A stretch of DNA of 53,674 bases from CAZUDI01 sp964618975 (GTDB taxonomy: Bacteria > Desulfobacterota > Desulfomonilia > UBA1062). The notes below the pieces were generated by a model. The model saw only the letters and a program-made list of their open reading frames with translations, ran no database searches and was not told the DNA's origin. Within the stretch, counting starts at the first letter, position 1, and each line of letters opens with the position of its first letter. Below, piece by piece: positions 33,117 to 42,076 of the stretch. The DNA lies in NCBI GenBank assembly GCA_964618975.1, contig CAZUDI010000023.1, forward strand, positions 1-53,674. Direction: 5' to 3'. A program made the position numbers and the translations under genes.

Positions 33117-34481
33117 TTAGTCAAGGCTCGGGGAATAGACCCGGATGGTCCCCAGGACCTTTACCGGGCGGCGCCCCTCGCCCTCGAGCCGGGAGACCAG
33201 CCCTGCCCCCTGGGGGCCGCTGGCGTCGATGGCCGCCCAGGCATCTTCAGGGAGGACGGAATCGGGGAGCACAGGTGAAACGCCCGCATAGTAGGCGATG
33301 CGGGGCCGGTTGGTGACAACAACCGCGGGCAGACCGTCCTGCTGTCGGATCCACTCCCCGGCCTGTCTGCGGTCCAGATAGGCAGGATCGGGCGGGCGGA
33401 AGGCCTGCACCCCCCACAGGATCAGACAGGACATCAGCACGGCCCACCCCAGCGCCTGCAGGCCTCTTCCCCGGCGATCAAGCAGGCCCTGGACGAAGAT
33501 GGCCGCGGCCGGGTAGAGCCAGACGATCGGCGCCAGGATATAGCGGTCCGAGGTCCAGCCCATGAAGAGGGTGACGCCCAGGAAGAAGGCCAGCACGGCT
33601 ATTGCGTGCGCGCGGTAGCATCCCGCGGCAGGCCGGCCCAGGCCAAGCAGGGCGCAGAGGATAAGCGCGGGGTTGCCGGTGACAAAAAAGCCCCCGATGA
33701 CGTCCACGGCCCCCTTCAGCAGCCCGTCCAGGCCCGGGAAAAGCGCCAGGTAGGTGAAGATGGCGAAGCCCTTACGGTGGAAGAGGCCCCACTGGGGGAA
33801 GCAGACGATTACGAGGATGGCGGCCACAGCCGGGGCGCACACCACCAGAAACCGCATCAACCGTCCCTGGCGCGTGTGGAAGACCCAGACAATGAGCCAG
33901 GCGGCGATGAACAGCAGCGCCGTGGTACGCACGAGAACCCCGAGGAGCAGCAAGACCACACCTAAGGCAAGTGCGCCCCGCCCTCTGCGTCCCTGCTCCT
34001 GCATTGAGGCAAGGATGAGGTAATTGCCCCAGATCACCAGGGCCAGGAAGGGCCCCTCCTTCAGGCAGTCCACCGCGCGGGAGACGAGTTCGGGGTTGGT
34101 GATGAGAAAGATCGCCGCCAAAAGCGCCGCCGAGCGACCGGAGGAAAGGCGTTGCGTAACCCGAAAGAGGCCGATAGCGGCCAGCACGAAGCTGGCCGCC
34201 GCTATGAGACGCCCCGCCAGCTCGGGGGGGATACCGCTGACATGGCTCAGAAGGGCCATGAGCAGCGGGAAGAGCGGCAATTGGGGCCGGGCCAGGGCCT
34301 CGGCGAAGCGGCCCTGGGCGAAGAGCACGGCCGTGGGCACGTACTGGAAGGCCCCGTCCATGGAGATGATGTCGAAGTTCAGCCAGGCCGGCACGAGCGC
34401 CGCACAGGCCAGCAGCGGTACGAGCCACATCGGGGTGGCACGGCCACCGCGCGCAGCAGGTATCCCTGAATATCCCCTCAT
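33117..34481 (-). CDS. polytopic membrane glycosyltransferase, GT39/ArnT-like
   Basis: A 454-residue protein with about ten predicted membrane spans and a periplasmic C-terminal domain from about residue 365. The first periplasmic loop carries NFDIISMDGAFQYVP, in the place where PMT/ArnT-type GT-C enzymes have an acidic catalytic residue. Such enzymes move sugars from polyprenyl-phosphate carriers to proteins or lipids. No more specific assignment is possible. GAGG lies just before the ATG. It is located 18 bases upstream of tadA and after a repeat-containing gap, at the distal end of the polysaccharide locus. Confidence 0.65.
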   Translation of the reverse strand: MRGYSGIPAARGGRATPMWLVPLLACAALVPAWLNFDIISMDGAFQYVPTAVLFAQGRFAEALARPQLPLFPLLMALLSHVSGIPPELAGRLIAAASFVLAAIGLFRVTQRLSSGRSAALLAAIFLITNPELVSRAVDCLKEGPFLALVIWGNYLILASMQEQGRRGRGALALGVVLLLLGVLVRTTALLFIAAWLIVWVFHTRQGRLMRFLVVCAPAVAAILVIVCFPQWGLFHRKGFAIFTYLALFPGLDGLLKGAVDVIGGFFVTGNPALILCALLGLGRPAAGCYRAHAIAVLAFFLGVTLFMGWTSDRYILAPIVWLYPAAAIFVQGLLDRRGRGLQALGWAVLMSCLILWGVQAFRPPDPAYLDRRQAGEWIRQQDGLPAVVVTNRPRIAYYAGVSPVLPDSVLPEDAWAAIDASGPQGAGLVSRLEGEGRRPVKVLGTIRVYSPSLD

Positions 34482-34920
34482 ACGACCTCGCCTGCCCCGA
34501 GGGACAGCCCCCCTTATCCTTGGTATGAACCCCGGGTAAGCCTAAAGCCCCTGCTTTCCGCCGCAAGCGGCGGGGATTTCGACCCTCAGGCCATTAAAGG
34601 GCCCATATCACAGATGGCTGCCTGAAATCATGCCCCTTTTTACTGGCCCTGCCCCTGCCTCGCTCCCAGCCGGTGTGTGCCACATGGGATACGGGCCTCT
34701 CCTCACCTTTATAGTGCTTCCCCCAGGGCAGGGATCATGTTTAAGGTCCGGAAGCATGCGCGAACCCCAAGGCACGCCCTGGTGGACCCTCCGTGACGTC
34801 CGCAAGCGGCAAGCGAATGCGACCCGCGATGAAACCTCCTCGCGGGACAGACAGGGGATCAAAGGCTGACGCATGACCGCCGCCATCACCTTCCTCCCCG
34901 GGTGTGCAGGACACAGCAAC
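34482..34920. other. repeat-filled intergenic stretch, no gene seen
   Basis: About 440 bases between the SGNH-like and GT39-like genes. It contains one intact dispersed repeat (34520-34598) and a degenerate copy at about 34755-34830 (GCGAACCCCAAGGCACGCCC, CCGCAAGCGG, AATGCGACCC). No credible coding frame was seen. Confidence 0.6.
34520..34598 (+). repeat. dispersed GC-hairpin repeat, copy 8
   Basis: GGTATGAACCCCGGGTAAGCC, then CTGCTTTCCGCCGCAAGCGG, CGGGGATTTCGACCCTCAGG and ATTAAAGG. Nearly identical to copy 1 except for the core bases, which change in a paired manner. Confidence 0.88.
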
Positions 34921-36006
34921 TCAAGGCCCGATGTCTCCTTCACAGCCCATGCGCCCGCCCTGAGGGCGGGGGGGCAGTCGGGAAGAGGCCAGTTCGTCGT
35001 AGCGCGAGCGGAAATGCGCCAGGCGATCCTTGAGCGTATCGCGCTGCAGGCGCCAGGCGTGGGTGGGTTTGCCGCCCAGTACCTCTGCGAGAACAGAGTC
35101 GCCGGTGGCGCGGGAGAAGTGCGAGAGGTCCATGTAGCGGGCATCATCCATGGTCAGCCCGGTAAAGCCCGAGAAGTCCCAGATGGTGGCGCCCCCTTCC
35201 ACGAGCCCGGCCAGCCAGTCCTGGTAGTCTTGGGGGTCGCAGGTGAGCAGGAGCAGGTGGTGACAGGGGTTGATCAGGCAGGAGGCCTCGATCCCGTTTG
35301 TCTTCAAGAGCCTGATGGTCGCGCGGAAGGCCTCCATCTGCCCTGGACGAAAGCGCGCCTCCATCCGGGGCAGCGTCACGTTCTCCGGCAGCAGCCCTCC
35401 CCGCCTCTGAGGGGGGGTGCGCCCCTGGCCGGGAAAGATATCCCGCCCGCGCTGGCGGTCGAAGAAATAGCTGACCCTGTCGCTGAACAGGTTCGCGCGT
35501 ATGACCTTGCGGATGACCCGCGGCTGGAAGGCCAGGTAGCGCGCATAGAACCTGAGTGAGGTCTCTCCCGACACCAGGTAGTGCTCCTGGCGCAGGAGGT
35601 CGTAGGGGTCGATTGCGGGGGAGGCGAACATGAAGTCGTAATCGAGGCAGACAAAGGCCCGCTTTAAGGGGTAGCCCTCGCGGATAAGCCACTGCAGCTT
35701 TAAGAATACCCCTTCCATGCTCTCGCCCGGTACCCAGAAGTTGAAGGCCTCCCCGCCGGTCAGCCGCGTCAGGACATCCTCGTCATAGGCCTGGGCGCGC
35801 GAGGTGCCGAAGACGATCGTAGCGTAGGAGCGCTGCCCCCTGAGGTGCTCGGTCTTGAGGAAACGCGAGTTGACCTCGAAATTCTTGCGGTTGAAGTCGG
35901 TCAGGCCGAAGACCTGGTAGGGATCGATGAGGACATTGGCGGCCAGGTTGATCACGAACCCGATCACGATGATGCCCAGGACAAGCCGCCAGTAGGAACG
36001 CTGCAT
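34921..36006 (-). CDS. SGNH-like membrane-anchored protein paired with MBOAT acyltransferase
   Basis: A 361-residue protein with an N-terminal membrane anchor (about residues 8-27) and an exported domain. GTSRAQAYDE near residue 67 resembles the block I serine of SGNH hydrolases, and DARYMDLSHFSRATGD resembles block V with its Asp-His pair. AlgX/AlgJ-like SGNH proteins work with MBOAT proteins to O-acetylate polysaccharides outside the cytoplasm. The MBOAT gene ends 12 bases upstream, supporting this pairing. The last 20 residues or so are rich in Arg, Pro and Gly and look unstructured. The specific polymer is unknown. Confidence 0.65.
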   Translation of the reverse strand: MQRSYWRLVLGIIVIGFVINLAANVLIDPYQVFGLTDFNRKNFEVNSRFLKTEHLRGQRSYATIVFGTSRAQAYDEDVLTRLTGGEAFNFWVPGESMEGVFLKLQWLIREGYPLKRAFVCLDYDFMFASPAIDPYDLLRQEHYLVSGETSLRFYARYLAFQPRVIRKVIRANLFSDRVSYFFDRQRGRDIFPGQGRTPPQRRGGLLPENVTLPRMEARFRPGQMEAFRATIRLLKTNGIEASCLINPCHHLLLLTCDPQDYQDWLAGLVEGGATIWDFSGFTGLTMDDARYMDLSHFSRATGDSVLAEVLGGKPTHAWRLQRDTLKDRLAHFRSRYDELASSRLPPRPQGGRMGCEGDIGP

Positions 36007-36018
36007 CCGGTCTCCCGC

Positions 36019-37497
36019 CTAGAACTGGAAGTAGAGAAACTCGCTGGCGTGCGTACACGACAGCAGGGTAAAGAGCCCCAGAACCCCGATGAAGACCGCC
36101 CAGGCCCGGGTGGGCCCCCATTGCAGCCGGCCGGCCGCGGCCCTGGCCACCACCTCCGGATAGGTCGCCAGGGCGGGGCGGAAGCGCTGCAGGAGCTCGT
36201 AGGTGTTGGGAAGGCCCCAGGTGATAAGCGAGGCCACCAGCAGGATGCGCACAGGTTCCGCCCCGGCGCTCAGAGGCCCGGGGGCGAACCCGTTAAGGCC
36301 GGCCATGGCCTCCAGCATGCCGAGCGCGGCCGGGAAGGACTCCGCCCGGAAAAAGACCCAGGCAATACTCACCGCCAGGAAGGTGATTCCGCAGCTCAGC
36401 ACCTGCCGCAGGCGGCTCGAACTCTCCCCGGCCTTTCCCAGACGCTGCATGAACGCGCGCCAGAGGTTGTTGAGAGCCAGGAAGACCCCGTGCAGAAGGC
36501 CCCAGAAGACAAAGGTCCAGCCCGCGCCATGCCACAGCCCGCCCAGGAGCATGGTGAGCATGAGGTTGAGGTAGCGCCGCGGCGCCCCCTTGCGCCCGCC
36601 TCCCAGCGGGATGTAGAGGTAGTCCCGCAGGAAACGCGAGAGGGTCATGTGCCAGCGCCGCCAGAAGTCGATGATGCTGACCGCCTTGTAGGGCGAGAAG
36701 AAATTGAGCGGCAGGGTGATGCCGAACATGAGCGCCAGGCCGATGGCCATGTCGGAATAGCCCGAAAAGTCGAAGTAGAGCTGGAAGGTGTAGGCCAGGG
36801 TCCCGACCCAGGCCTCCGGGAAGGAGAGCGCGCCCCTTAAGAGCGCGGCATCGAAGACCGGGGTGGCATAGCGGGCACACTCGTCGGCAATGAGCACCTT
36901 CTTGGCCAGCCCGATCACGAAGGCGCTCAGCCCCAGGGCGAAATGTGCGTGGGAGAAGCGCCGGCGGGTGCGATCCAGGAACTGGGGCATCATCTCGCGG
37001 TGGTGCACGATGGGCCCGGCGATGAGCTGGGGGAAGAAGCTCACGAAGAGGGCGTAGTGCAGGAAGTCGTACTCGCGGGTGCGCCCGCGAAAGGCATCCA
37101 CGAGGTAGGTGATCTGCTGAAAGGTGAAAAAAGAGATCGCCAGCGGCAGCACGATGCTGCCCGGATCGAAACCGGTCCCGGCCAACAGATTGAGCGTGTC
37201 CACGAAGAAGTTGGCGTACTTGAAATACCCCAGCAGCCCCAGATTGACGGCGATGCCGCCGATCAGAGCGGCCCGCGAGGGGCAGCGCGCCAGCCAGCGG
37301 CCCACCAGGAAATTGAAGGCCATCGAGAACAGCAGCAGCACCAGGTAGACGGGGTTCCACCACGCGTAGAAGCCAAGTGAGGCCAACGTCAGCCAAGCGA
37401 TTGCCAGGCGTACATAGCCGCGCCCATCGAGCAGGTGGAAAACGACAAGCGTCAGCGGCAGAAACGCCAGCAGGAAGACATACGAATTGAACAGCAT
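36019..37497 (-). CDS. MBOAT-family O-acyltransferase (AlgI/PatA-like)
   Basis: A 492-residue polytopic membrane protein with about eleven hydrophobic spans. It is the family that passes acetyl groups across the membrane for polysaccharide or peptidoglycan O-acetylation. The two conserved histidines are H283 in FWRRWHMTLSRFLRDY and H323 in GGLWHGAGWTFV. YIPLGGGRKG is also family-typical. It lies 11 bases after wecB and 12 before the SGNH-like gene, so the three form an operon. The C-terminal 130 residues continue with further membrane spans as in AlgI. Confidence 0.92.
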   Translation of the reverse strand: MLFNSYVFLLAFLPLTLVVFHLLDGRGYVRLAIAWLTLASLGFYAWWNPVYLVLLLFSMAFNFLVGRWLARCPSRAALIGGIAVNLGLLGYFKYANFFVDTLNLLAGTGFDPGSIVLPLAISFFTFQQITYLVDAFRGRTREYDFLHYALFVSFFPQLIAGPIVHHREMMPQFLDRTRRRFSHAHFALGLSAFVIGLAKKVLIADECARYATPVFDAALLRGALSFPEAWVGTLAYTFQLYFDFSGYSDMAIGLALMFGITLPLNFFSPYKAVSIIDFWRRWHMTLSRFLRDYLYIPLGGGRKGAPRRYLNLMLTMLLGGLWHGAGWTFVFWGLLHGVFLALNNLWRAFMQRLGKAGESSSRLRQVLSCGITFLAVSIAWVFFRAESFPAALGMLEAMAGLNGFAPGPLSAGAEPVRILLVASLITWGLPNTYELLQRFRPALATYPEVVARAAAGRLQWGPTRAWAVFIGVLGLFTLLSCTHASEFLYFQF

Positions 37498-37508
37498 CCC
37501 CTGTCCCG

Positions 37509-38648
37509 TCAGCCGGACGCGCCCGGAGACACCGGCAGGCCTGCATCAAGCAGGACCTGCCAGATGCGCCCGGCGGCCCGGCCGTCCCACAGGGGCGGCA
37601 CGCACCCCTTGCGGGAATTCCCCGCCAGGGCCTTGCGGCAGGCCTCTATGATGCCCTCGCGGCGGTTGCCGGCCAGGACATTGGTGCCCAGCGTGAGGGT
37701 GATGGGCCGCTCGGTGTTCTCCCTCAGGGTGACGCAGGGGATCCCCAGGGCCGTGGTCTCCTCCTGCAGCCCGCCGCTGTCGGTCAGCACCAGACGGGCA
37801 TCCTTCCAGAAGAAAAGCGCCTCGGTAAATCCCAAAGGCGGCAGCTGCACGATCTTGGGAGAGAGGCGCAGCTCGAAGGCCTCCAGCATCTTGCGGGTGC
37901 GCGGGTGCACGGGGAACACGATGGGGTGTTCGCGGGCGATCTCGCCTAAGGCCTCGACGATGCCGGCGAGGATCCCAGGATCGTCGACGTTCGAGGGACG
38001 GTGCAGGGTCAGGAAAATATAGTCCTCCAGCCCCTGTTTGATCCCGTAAGACGGCAGGTGCTCCCCGCCATCCTTTTCGAGCCTGGCCTTCTGGAAGAGG
38101 AGGTTGTCGATCATCACGTTGCCGACGAGGTGGATGCGCGCGTCGGGCACGCCCTCGCTGACGAGATTGGCCTGTCCGCTCTCCTCGGTAACGAAATAGA
38201 AGTCCGTGATGGCGTCGGTGACCAGGCGGTTGATCTCCTCGGGCATGCGGCGGTCGAAACTTCTCAGCCCCGCCTCCACATGCGCCACCTTGATGTGAAG
38301 CTTCTTGGCCACGATGCTGCAGGCCAGAGTCGAATTCACGTCGCCCACCACCATGACCAGGTCGGGGTGCTCCGTGAGACACACCTCCTCGAAGGCCACC
38401 ATGATCCTGGCCGTCTGAGCGGCGTGCGTGCCCGAACCGGCGTTGAGAAAATGGTGCGGAGAGGCGATGGCCAGATCGTCGAAAAAGGACTGCGACATCT
38501 CGCGGTCATAGTGCTGCCCGGTATGCACGATGCGGCAGTCGACACGTGAAAATTTCAGCGCCTCGCGGTAGATGGGCGCGATTTTCATGAAATTGGGCCG
38601 GGCCCCGGCCACCAGCAGCACCTTCAGTCTTCCCTGCTCAGCCTGCAT
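37509..38648 (-). CDS. wecB: UDP-N-acetylglucosamine 2-epimerase (non-hydrolysing)
   Basis: A 379-residue enzyme interconverting UDP-GlcNAc and UDP-ManNAc, supplying ManNAc-type sugars for surface polysaccharide. Motifs include VAGARPNFMKIAP at the N-terminus, GDVNST, HVEAGLRSFDRRMPEEINR, LTLHRPSNVDD and LTDSGGLQEETTALGIPCVTLRENTERP. AAGGAG sits close to the first ATG (38654) and eight bases from the second (38648), so the latter is chosen. It opens a short operon with the MBOAT and SGNH-like genes. Confidence 0.94.
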   Translation of the reverse strand: MQAEQGRLKVLLVAGARPNFMKIAPIYREALKFSRVDCRIVHTGQHYDREMSQSFFDDLAIASPHHFLNAGSGTHAAQTARIMVAFEEVCLTEHPDLVMVVGDVNSTLACSIVAKKLHIKVAHVEAGLRSFDRRMPEEINRLVTDAITDFYFVTEESGQANLVSEGVPDARIHLVGNVMIDNLLFQKARLEKDGGEHLPSYGIKQGLEDYIFLTLHRPSNVDDPGILAGIVEALGEIAREHPIVFPVHPRTRKMLEAFELRLSPKIVQLPPLGFTEALFFWKDARLVLTDSGGLQEETTALGIPCVTLRENTERPITLTLGTNVLAGNRREGIIEACRKALAGNSRKGCVPPLWDGRAAGRIWQVLLDAGLPVSPGASG

Positions 38649-38756
38649 ACACATTGCTCCTTTGCTTGACCTCTCCCCTCATGTACTCCGCCATCACGAC
38701 ATAACACCCTGCCTATCGGCACGCAACAATTCCTGCTGAAAAACCGGATTAGCGAT

Positions 38757-38872
38757 CATAGGTATGAACCCCAGGGCAAGCTTAAGGCTCCTGCTTGCCG
38801 CCGCAGACGGCGGGGAATGCGTCCCTCAGGCCAATCACGGGTATGAACCTCCGGGCACTCTGCCCCGGGTGC
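38757..38872 (+). repeat. dispersed GC-hairpin repeat, copy 9 plus partial copy
   Basis: A full unit at about 38757-38836 has GGTATGAACCCCAGGGCAAGC, core GCCGCCGCAGACGGCGGGG and CCCTCAGGCCAATCA. A second unit starts GGGTATGAACCTCCGGGC and breaks off near 38872. This reproduces the tandem layout near 20.6 kb. The gap between the sugar transferase and wecB genes (38649-38981) has no gene. Confidence 0.82.
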
Positions 38873-38981
38873 ACCCCGTGGGGGGCCGGCGGGGGAGATG
38901 CCGACCGCCCGAGCCTTCCCCGGCACCGGATACCGGGCAAGGTCTTACTTGAGGGAGACAGCCGACATGGGCCTGTGCCCC

Positions 38982-40430
38982 TCAATAGGCCCCCTCGCGT
39001 TTGAGCACCGCGCCGAAGGTGCGGATGAGGATCTCGATATCGAGCCACAGTGACCAGTTCTTGGCGTAGTACTCGTCCAGCAGCACGCGCTCGTCATAAT
39101 CGATGTCGTTGCGGCCCGAGACCTGCCACAACCCGGTGATGCCCGGGGTGACCTTGAAGAAATAGCGCGACTTGTCGCCGTACTTTTCCACCTCGTCGGC
39201 CACAATGGGCCGAGGCCCCACCAGGCTCATCTCGCCCCGGATCACGTTGAAGAGCTGCGGCAGCTCATCCAGGCTGGTGCGCCTTAGAAAATTACCGATC
39301 CTGGTGATGCGCGGGTCGTCCTTGAGCTTGAATTCACGCTCCCACTCGGCGCGCGCCTTGGGGTCGGATGCCAGGAGATCCTCGAGCACCGCCTGGGCGT
39401 TGGAGACCATGGTGCGGAACTTGTAGCACCGAAACTGCTTCCCCTCGCGCCCCACCCGGCTGTGGCCGAAAAACACCTTCCCGGACGAATCGAGCCGGAT
39501 GAGCACGGCCAGGATAGCGAAGAGCGGGGAGAGGAGGATCAGGCCCACCAGGGCGCAGGCCGTATCGAAGATACGCTTCATGATGCGGTTGCGCCGCAGC
39601 ATGAGCCGGTCCTGCATCTCGAGCAGCAGCAAGCCGTCGAGGTCGTGCGTGCGCACGCCCACCGAGGCCAGGCCATAGAGGTCCGGCACCACCTTGACCA
39701 CCGGGGCGATCCGGGCGGAGCCCTCCACCACCGCCACCAGCTCCCGGGGGGCCAGCCCGGGCATGGCCACGATCACCTCACCGGCCTGCGTCCCGATTTT
39801 CCCCAGATCTGCGATTGTCCCCAGCACCGGCAGGCCGCCGGGGTCCGCCTCACCCTCGGGCGTAATCACGCCGATGGGGTTGAGCCCCCAGTCCGGGTGC
39901 CTGTCGAGATTGCAGCGCAGCTGGGCCAGCGCCGCACCGCTGCCCAAAAGCACCACCTCCTTGCCCCACAGGCCGGCACGCCGCGCCACAGTGCGCACGA
40001 CCCGGCGCCCCACCGGCAGCAGCACGACCGAGAGGAGGAAGGCCATCAGGATCACCGGCCGCGAGAACTGGAAGGAAGTGCGCGTGATGAAGGTCAGCAC
40101 GATCACGATCAGGAAGGCCAGCGTATTGCCCTTGAGGACCGCCTTGGTCTCCTCCCAGAAGCTCATGCCCACCGAGGGGTAGACCCCCTCATAGGCGAAC
40201 AGGAGCAGCCAGAGGAAGAGGATGCCGATGGAGCCCGAGTAGACTTCCAAGCCGTGCAGCATGGGCGAAAAGAGGGGGATCACATCCACCAGGAGCCCGG
40301 CGCGCACATAGTAGGCCATCAGAAAGCTGATAACGAGCGCCGCCACGTCGCCCGCGACAAGCAGCACCACCGCCAAGAGACGTTTCACCAGAGTGCGTGC
40401 CATGGGGGGTGTTTTACCGTTCTCCTGCAT
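38982..40430 (-). CDS. polyprenyl-phosphate sugar-1-phosphate transferase (WbaP/CpsE-like)
   Basis: A 482-residue initiating glycosyltransferase of surface polysaccharide synthesis, moving a sugar-1-phosphate from UDP-sugar to undecaprenyl phosphate. Four to five membrane spans occupy about residues 17-142. A CoA_binding_3-like domain follows (155-255, VVLLGSGAALAQL). The catalytic bacterial sugar transferase domain runs from about 284 to the end: KRIFDTACALVG, then CYKFRTM, the DDPRITRIGNFLRRTSLDELPQL segment, SLVGPRP and ITGLWQVSGRND. Length and layout match WbaP. The first ATG lacks a good ribosome binding site; ATG at codon 10 is an alternative. Confidence 0.93.
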   Translation of the reverse strand: MQENGKTPPMARTLVKRLLAVVLLVAGDVAALVISFLMAYYVRAGLLVDVIPLFSPMLHGLEVYSGSIGILFLWLLLFAYEGVYPSVGMSFWEETKAVLKGNTLAFLIVIVLTFITRTSFQFSRPVILMAFLLSVVLLPVGRRVVRTVARRAGLWGKEVVLLGSGAALAQLRCNLDRHPDWGLNPIGVITPEGEADPGGLPVLGTIADLGKIGTQAGEVIVAMPGLAPRELVAVVEGSARIAPVVKVVPDLYGLASVGVRTHDLDGLLLLEMQDRLMLRRNRIMKRIFDTACALVGLILLSPLFAILAVLIRLDSSGKVFFGHSRVGREGKQFRCYKFRTMVSNAQAVLEDLLASDPKARAEWEREFKLKDDPRITRIGNFLRRTSLDELPQLFNVIRGEMSLVGPRPIVADEVEKYGDKSRYFFKVTPGITGLWQVSGRNDIDYDERVLLDEYYAKNWSLWLDIEILIRTFGAVLKREGAY

Positions 40431-40449
40431 GAAAGTCTATGTTTTTCAT

Positions 40450-41370
40450 TTATGTTACCTGCCGCCCTTCCCAGTAGGTGCGGTTCATGGAGACCCGGCG
40501 GACCCAGCGCACGGGAAGCAGCCGGTAGCGTACCCCCAGGCGATAGCCGATAAAACGCGCCAGGCTGTCGCCGAAAAGCCGCGGCAGCTCATCGAGCTTG
40601 CGCTGCTGGATGAGAAAACGCGCCGCCTGCCGCATATAGCGCAGGCCCTCGCCCGTGTTGCGCGAGAGCGACGCCAGCTTTGGATTGTCGGCGAAGAAGA
40701 CCCCGATATCCACATAGCGCTTGAATTGCTCGAAGAGGGTGTAGTCGTGGGAGTGCCACACCCTGGCCCCGGCGGCGTAACAGGCCTTGTAGCCCTGCTG
40801 AAGCGCGCGGTAGACATACTCCATGTCCTCGTTCATGATGGTGTCGACCAGAAAGCCCCCCAGGGCCTCGAAGACGTCCCGGCGATAGGCGGCACAGGCA
40901 TTGCTGCTAAAGAAGGTCTTGACCCCGAGCGCCTCGATATCCCGCTGCTCCTTGAGACGGCCCTCGGCGGGATAGTTGAAGGAGCGTACGAACTTCTCGA
41001 TCGCCCGGGCCTGCGGGTAGGCGATCTGCCGGCCGTAGGAAATGGCCACGCCGTCTGTAGTCAGGGGTGTGACCAGCTCGCGGATAAGGTGCTCGTCCAC
41101 GGGCAGGGCGTCCTGGGTCAGGAAGACCAAGAAATCGCCCCGGGCCTGGGATGCGGCGATATTGCGCGTGCGGCCGTGGTTGAATTCCGCCCGCCGCACC
41201 TGCATCACGCACGCCCCCATCTCCCGGGCGATGCGCCGGGTGTCGTCCGTGGACTCGGAGTCGATGACGATGATCTCGTCGGGCGCTACGGTCTGCCGCC
41301 AGAGTACCTGCAGCTGCTGCGCCAGATAGCCCTGGGCATTCAATGTGGGAATAATGACTGAAATCTTCAT
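40450..41370 (-). CDS. glycosyltransferase family 2, rhamnosyltransferase-like
   Basis: A 306-residue cytoplasmic GT-A fold enzyme. It begins MKISVIIPTLNAQGYL; the nucleotide-sugar segment is IIVIDSESTDDT and the metal-binding acidic motif is in FLTQDALPVD. NEDMEYVYRALQQGY supplies the expected ED motif. FNHGRTRNIA is typical of rhamnosyltransferase-type GT2 proteins. AAGGA supports the ATG at 41370 over an upstream TTG. It is 19 bases upstream of the sugar transferase gene. Confidence 0.88.
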   Translation of the reverse strand: MKISVIIPTLNAQGYLAQQLQVLWRQTVAPDEIIVIDSESTDDTRRIAREMGACVMQVRRAEFNHGRTRNIAASQARGDFLVFLTQDALPVDEHLIRELVTPLTTDGVAISYGRQIAYPQARAIEKFVRSFNYPAEGRLKEQRDIEALGVKTFFSSNACAAYRRDVFEALGGFLVDTIMNEDMEYVYRALQQGYKACYAAGARVWHSHDYTLFEQFKRYVDIGVFFADNPKLASLSRNTGEGLRYMRQAARFLIQQRKLDELPRLFGDSLARFIGYRLGVRYRLLPVRWVRRVSMNRTYWEGRQVT

Positions 41371-41465
41371 AGGGTGCCAGTCCTTGTCCAATGATCAATC
41401 CACTATAAGCCATCCCCCCACTGCCCGTCAATCGTGCCCTCCCCGGTACGACGCTCCAGACGACC

Positions 41466-42059
41466 TTATGCGGCGTTCGTCGAACCGGTGATGTCCCGGC
41501 AATAGGTTTGCGGGTCCGCAGGCGCGACAAACCCGGGCAGGTGCTTGATGATGCGCGCCGGACATCCGGCCACCACGCAGTTGGAGGGCACGTTGCGGTT
41601 GACGAGGCTGTGGGCCCCGATGATGACGTTGTCGCCCACACTGATCCCGCCGAAGACGGTCGCGTGCAGGTTGATGGTGACATTGCTGCCGAAGCACGGC
41701 CTCTTGGTGACGTCGAAGACGGGGTCGTGCTCCTCGCCGCCCACAATGACACCCATATTCACGGTGAGGTTCTCGCCGGCGCGGGCAAAGGCCAGGCCCA
41801 CGCCGATGGTGTGCTCGATGTGCAGCCCGGCTCCCACCTCCATCTTGTGGGAGAGCTCGCAGTTCCACACGATCATGTTGTAGAGCTGGAAGGCCTGGGC
41901 CAGAGGCCCCAGGCCCCGTCTAGAGCACCACTGCGACAGGCGGAAGAAGGCGATGGCCTGGGTCCGCGGGTGGATGAAAAACTTCACGAAATCGACAGTC
42001 GTGGGCCGGCGGCCGTAATAGCGCACCATGTCGCCAACGAGCAGTTCACGCAACATCAT
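41466..42059 (-). CDS. serine O-acetyltransferase-like hexapeptide-repeat acetyltransferase
   Basis: A 197-residue left-handed beta-helix protein. The helical N-terminal part (residues 1-75) includes RLSQWCSRRGLG; the beta-helix includes VGAGLHIEHTIGVGL and then ISVGDNVIIGAHSLVNRNVPSNCVVAGCPARII in segments typical of CysE-like enzymes. H of LHIEH matches the catalytic region. In a polysaccharide locus it more likely acetylates a sugar than serine. GGAGGT seven bases upstream selects the ATG at 42059 rather than that at 42077. It lies between two glycosyltransferase genes on the same strand. Confidence 0.82.
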   Translation of the reverse strand: MMLRELLVGDMVRYYGRRPTTVDFVKFFIHPRTQAIAFFRLSQWCSRRGLGPLAQAFQLYNMIVWNCELSHKMEVGAGLHIEHTIGVGLAFARAGENLTVNMGVIVGGEEHDPVFDVTKRPCFGSNVTINLHATVFGGISVGDNVIIGAHSLVNRNVPSNCVVAGCPARIIKHLPGFVAPADPQTYCRDITGSTNAA

Positions 42060-42076
42060 CCAGAGACCTCCGTTCA

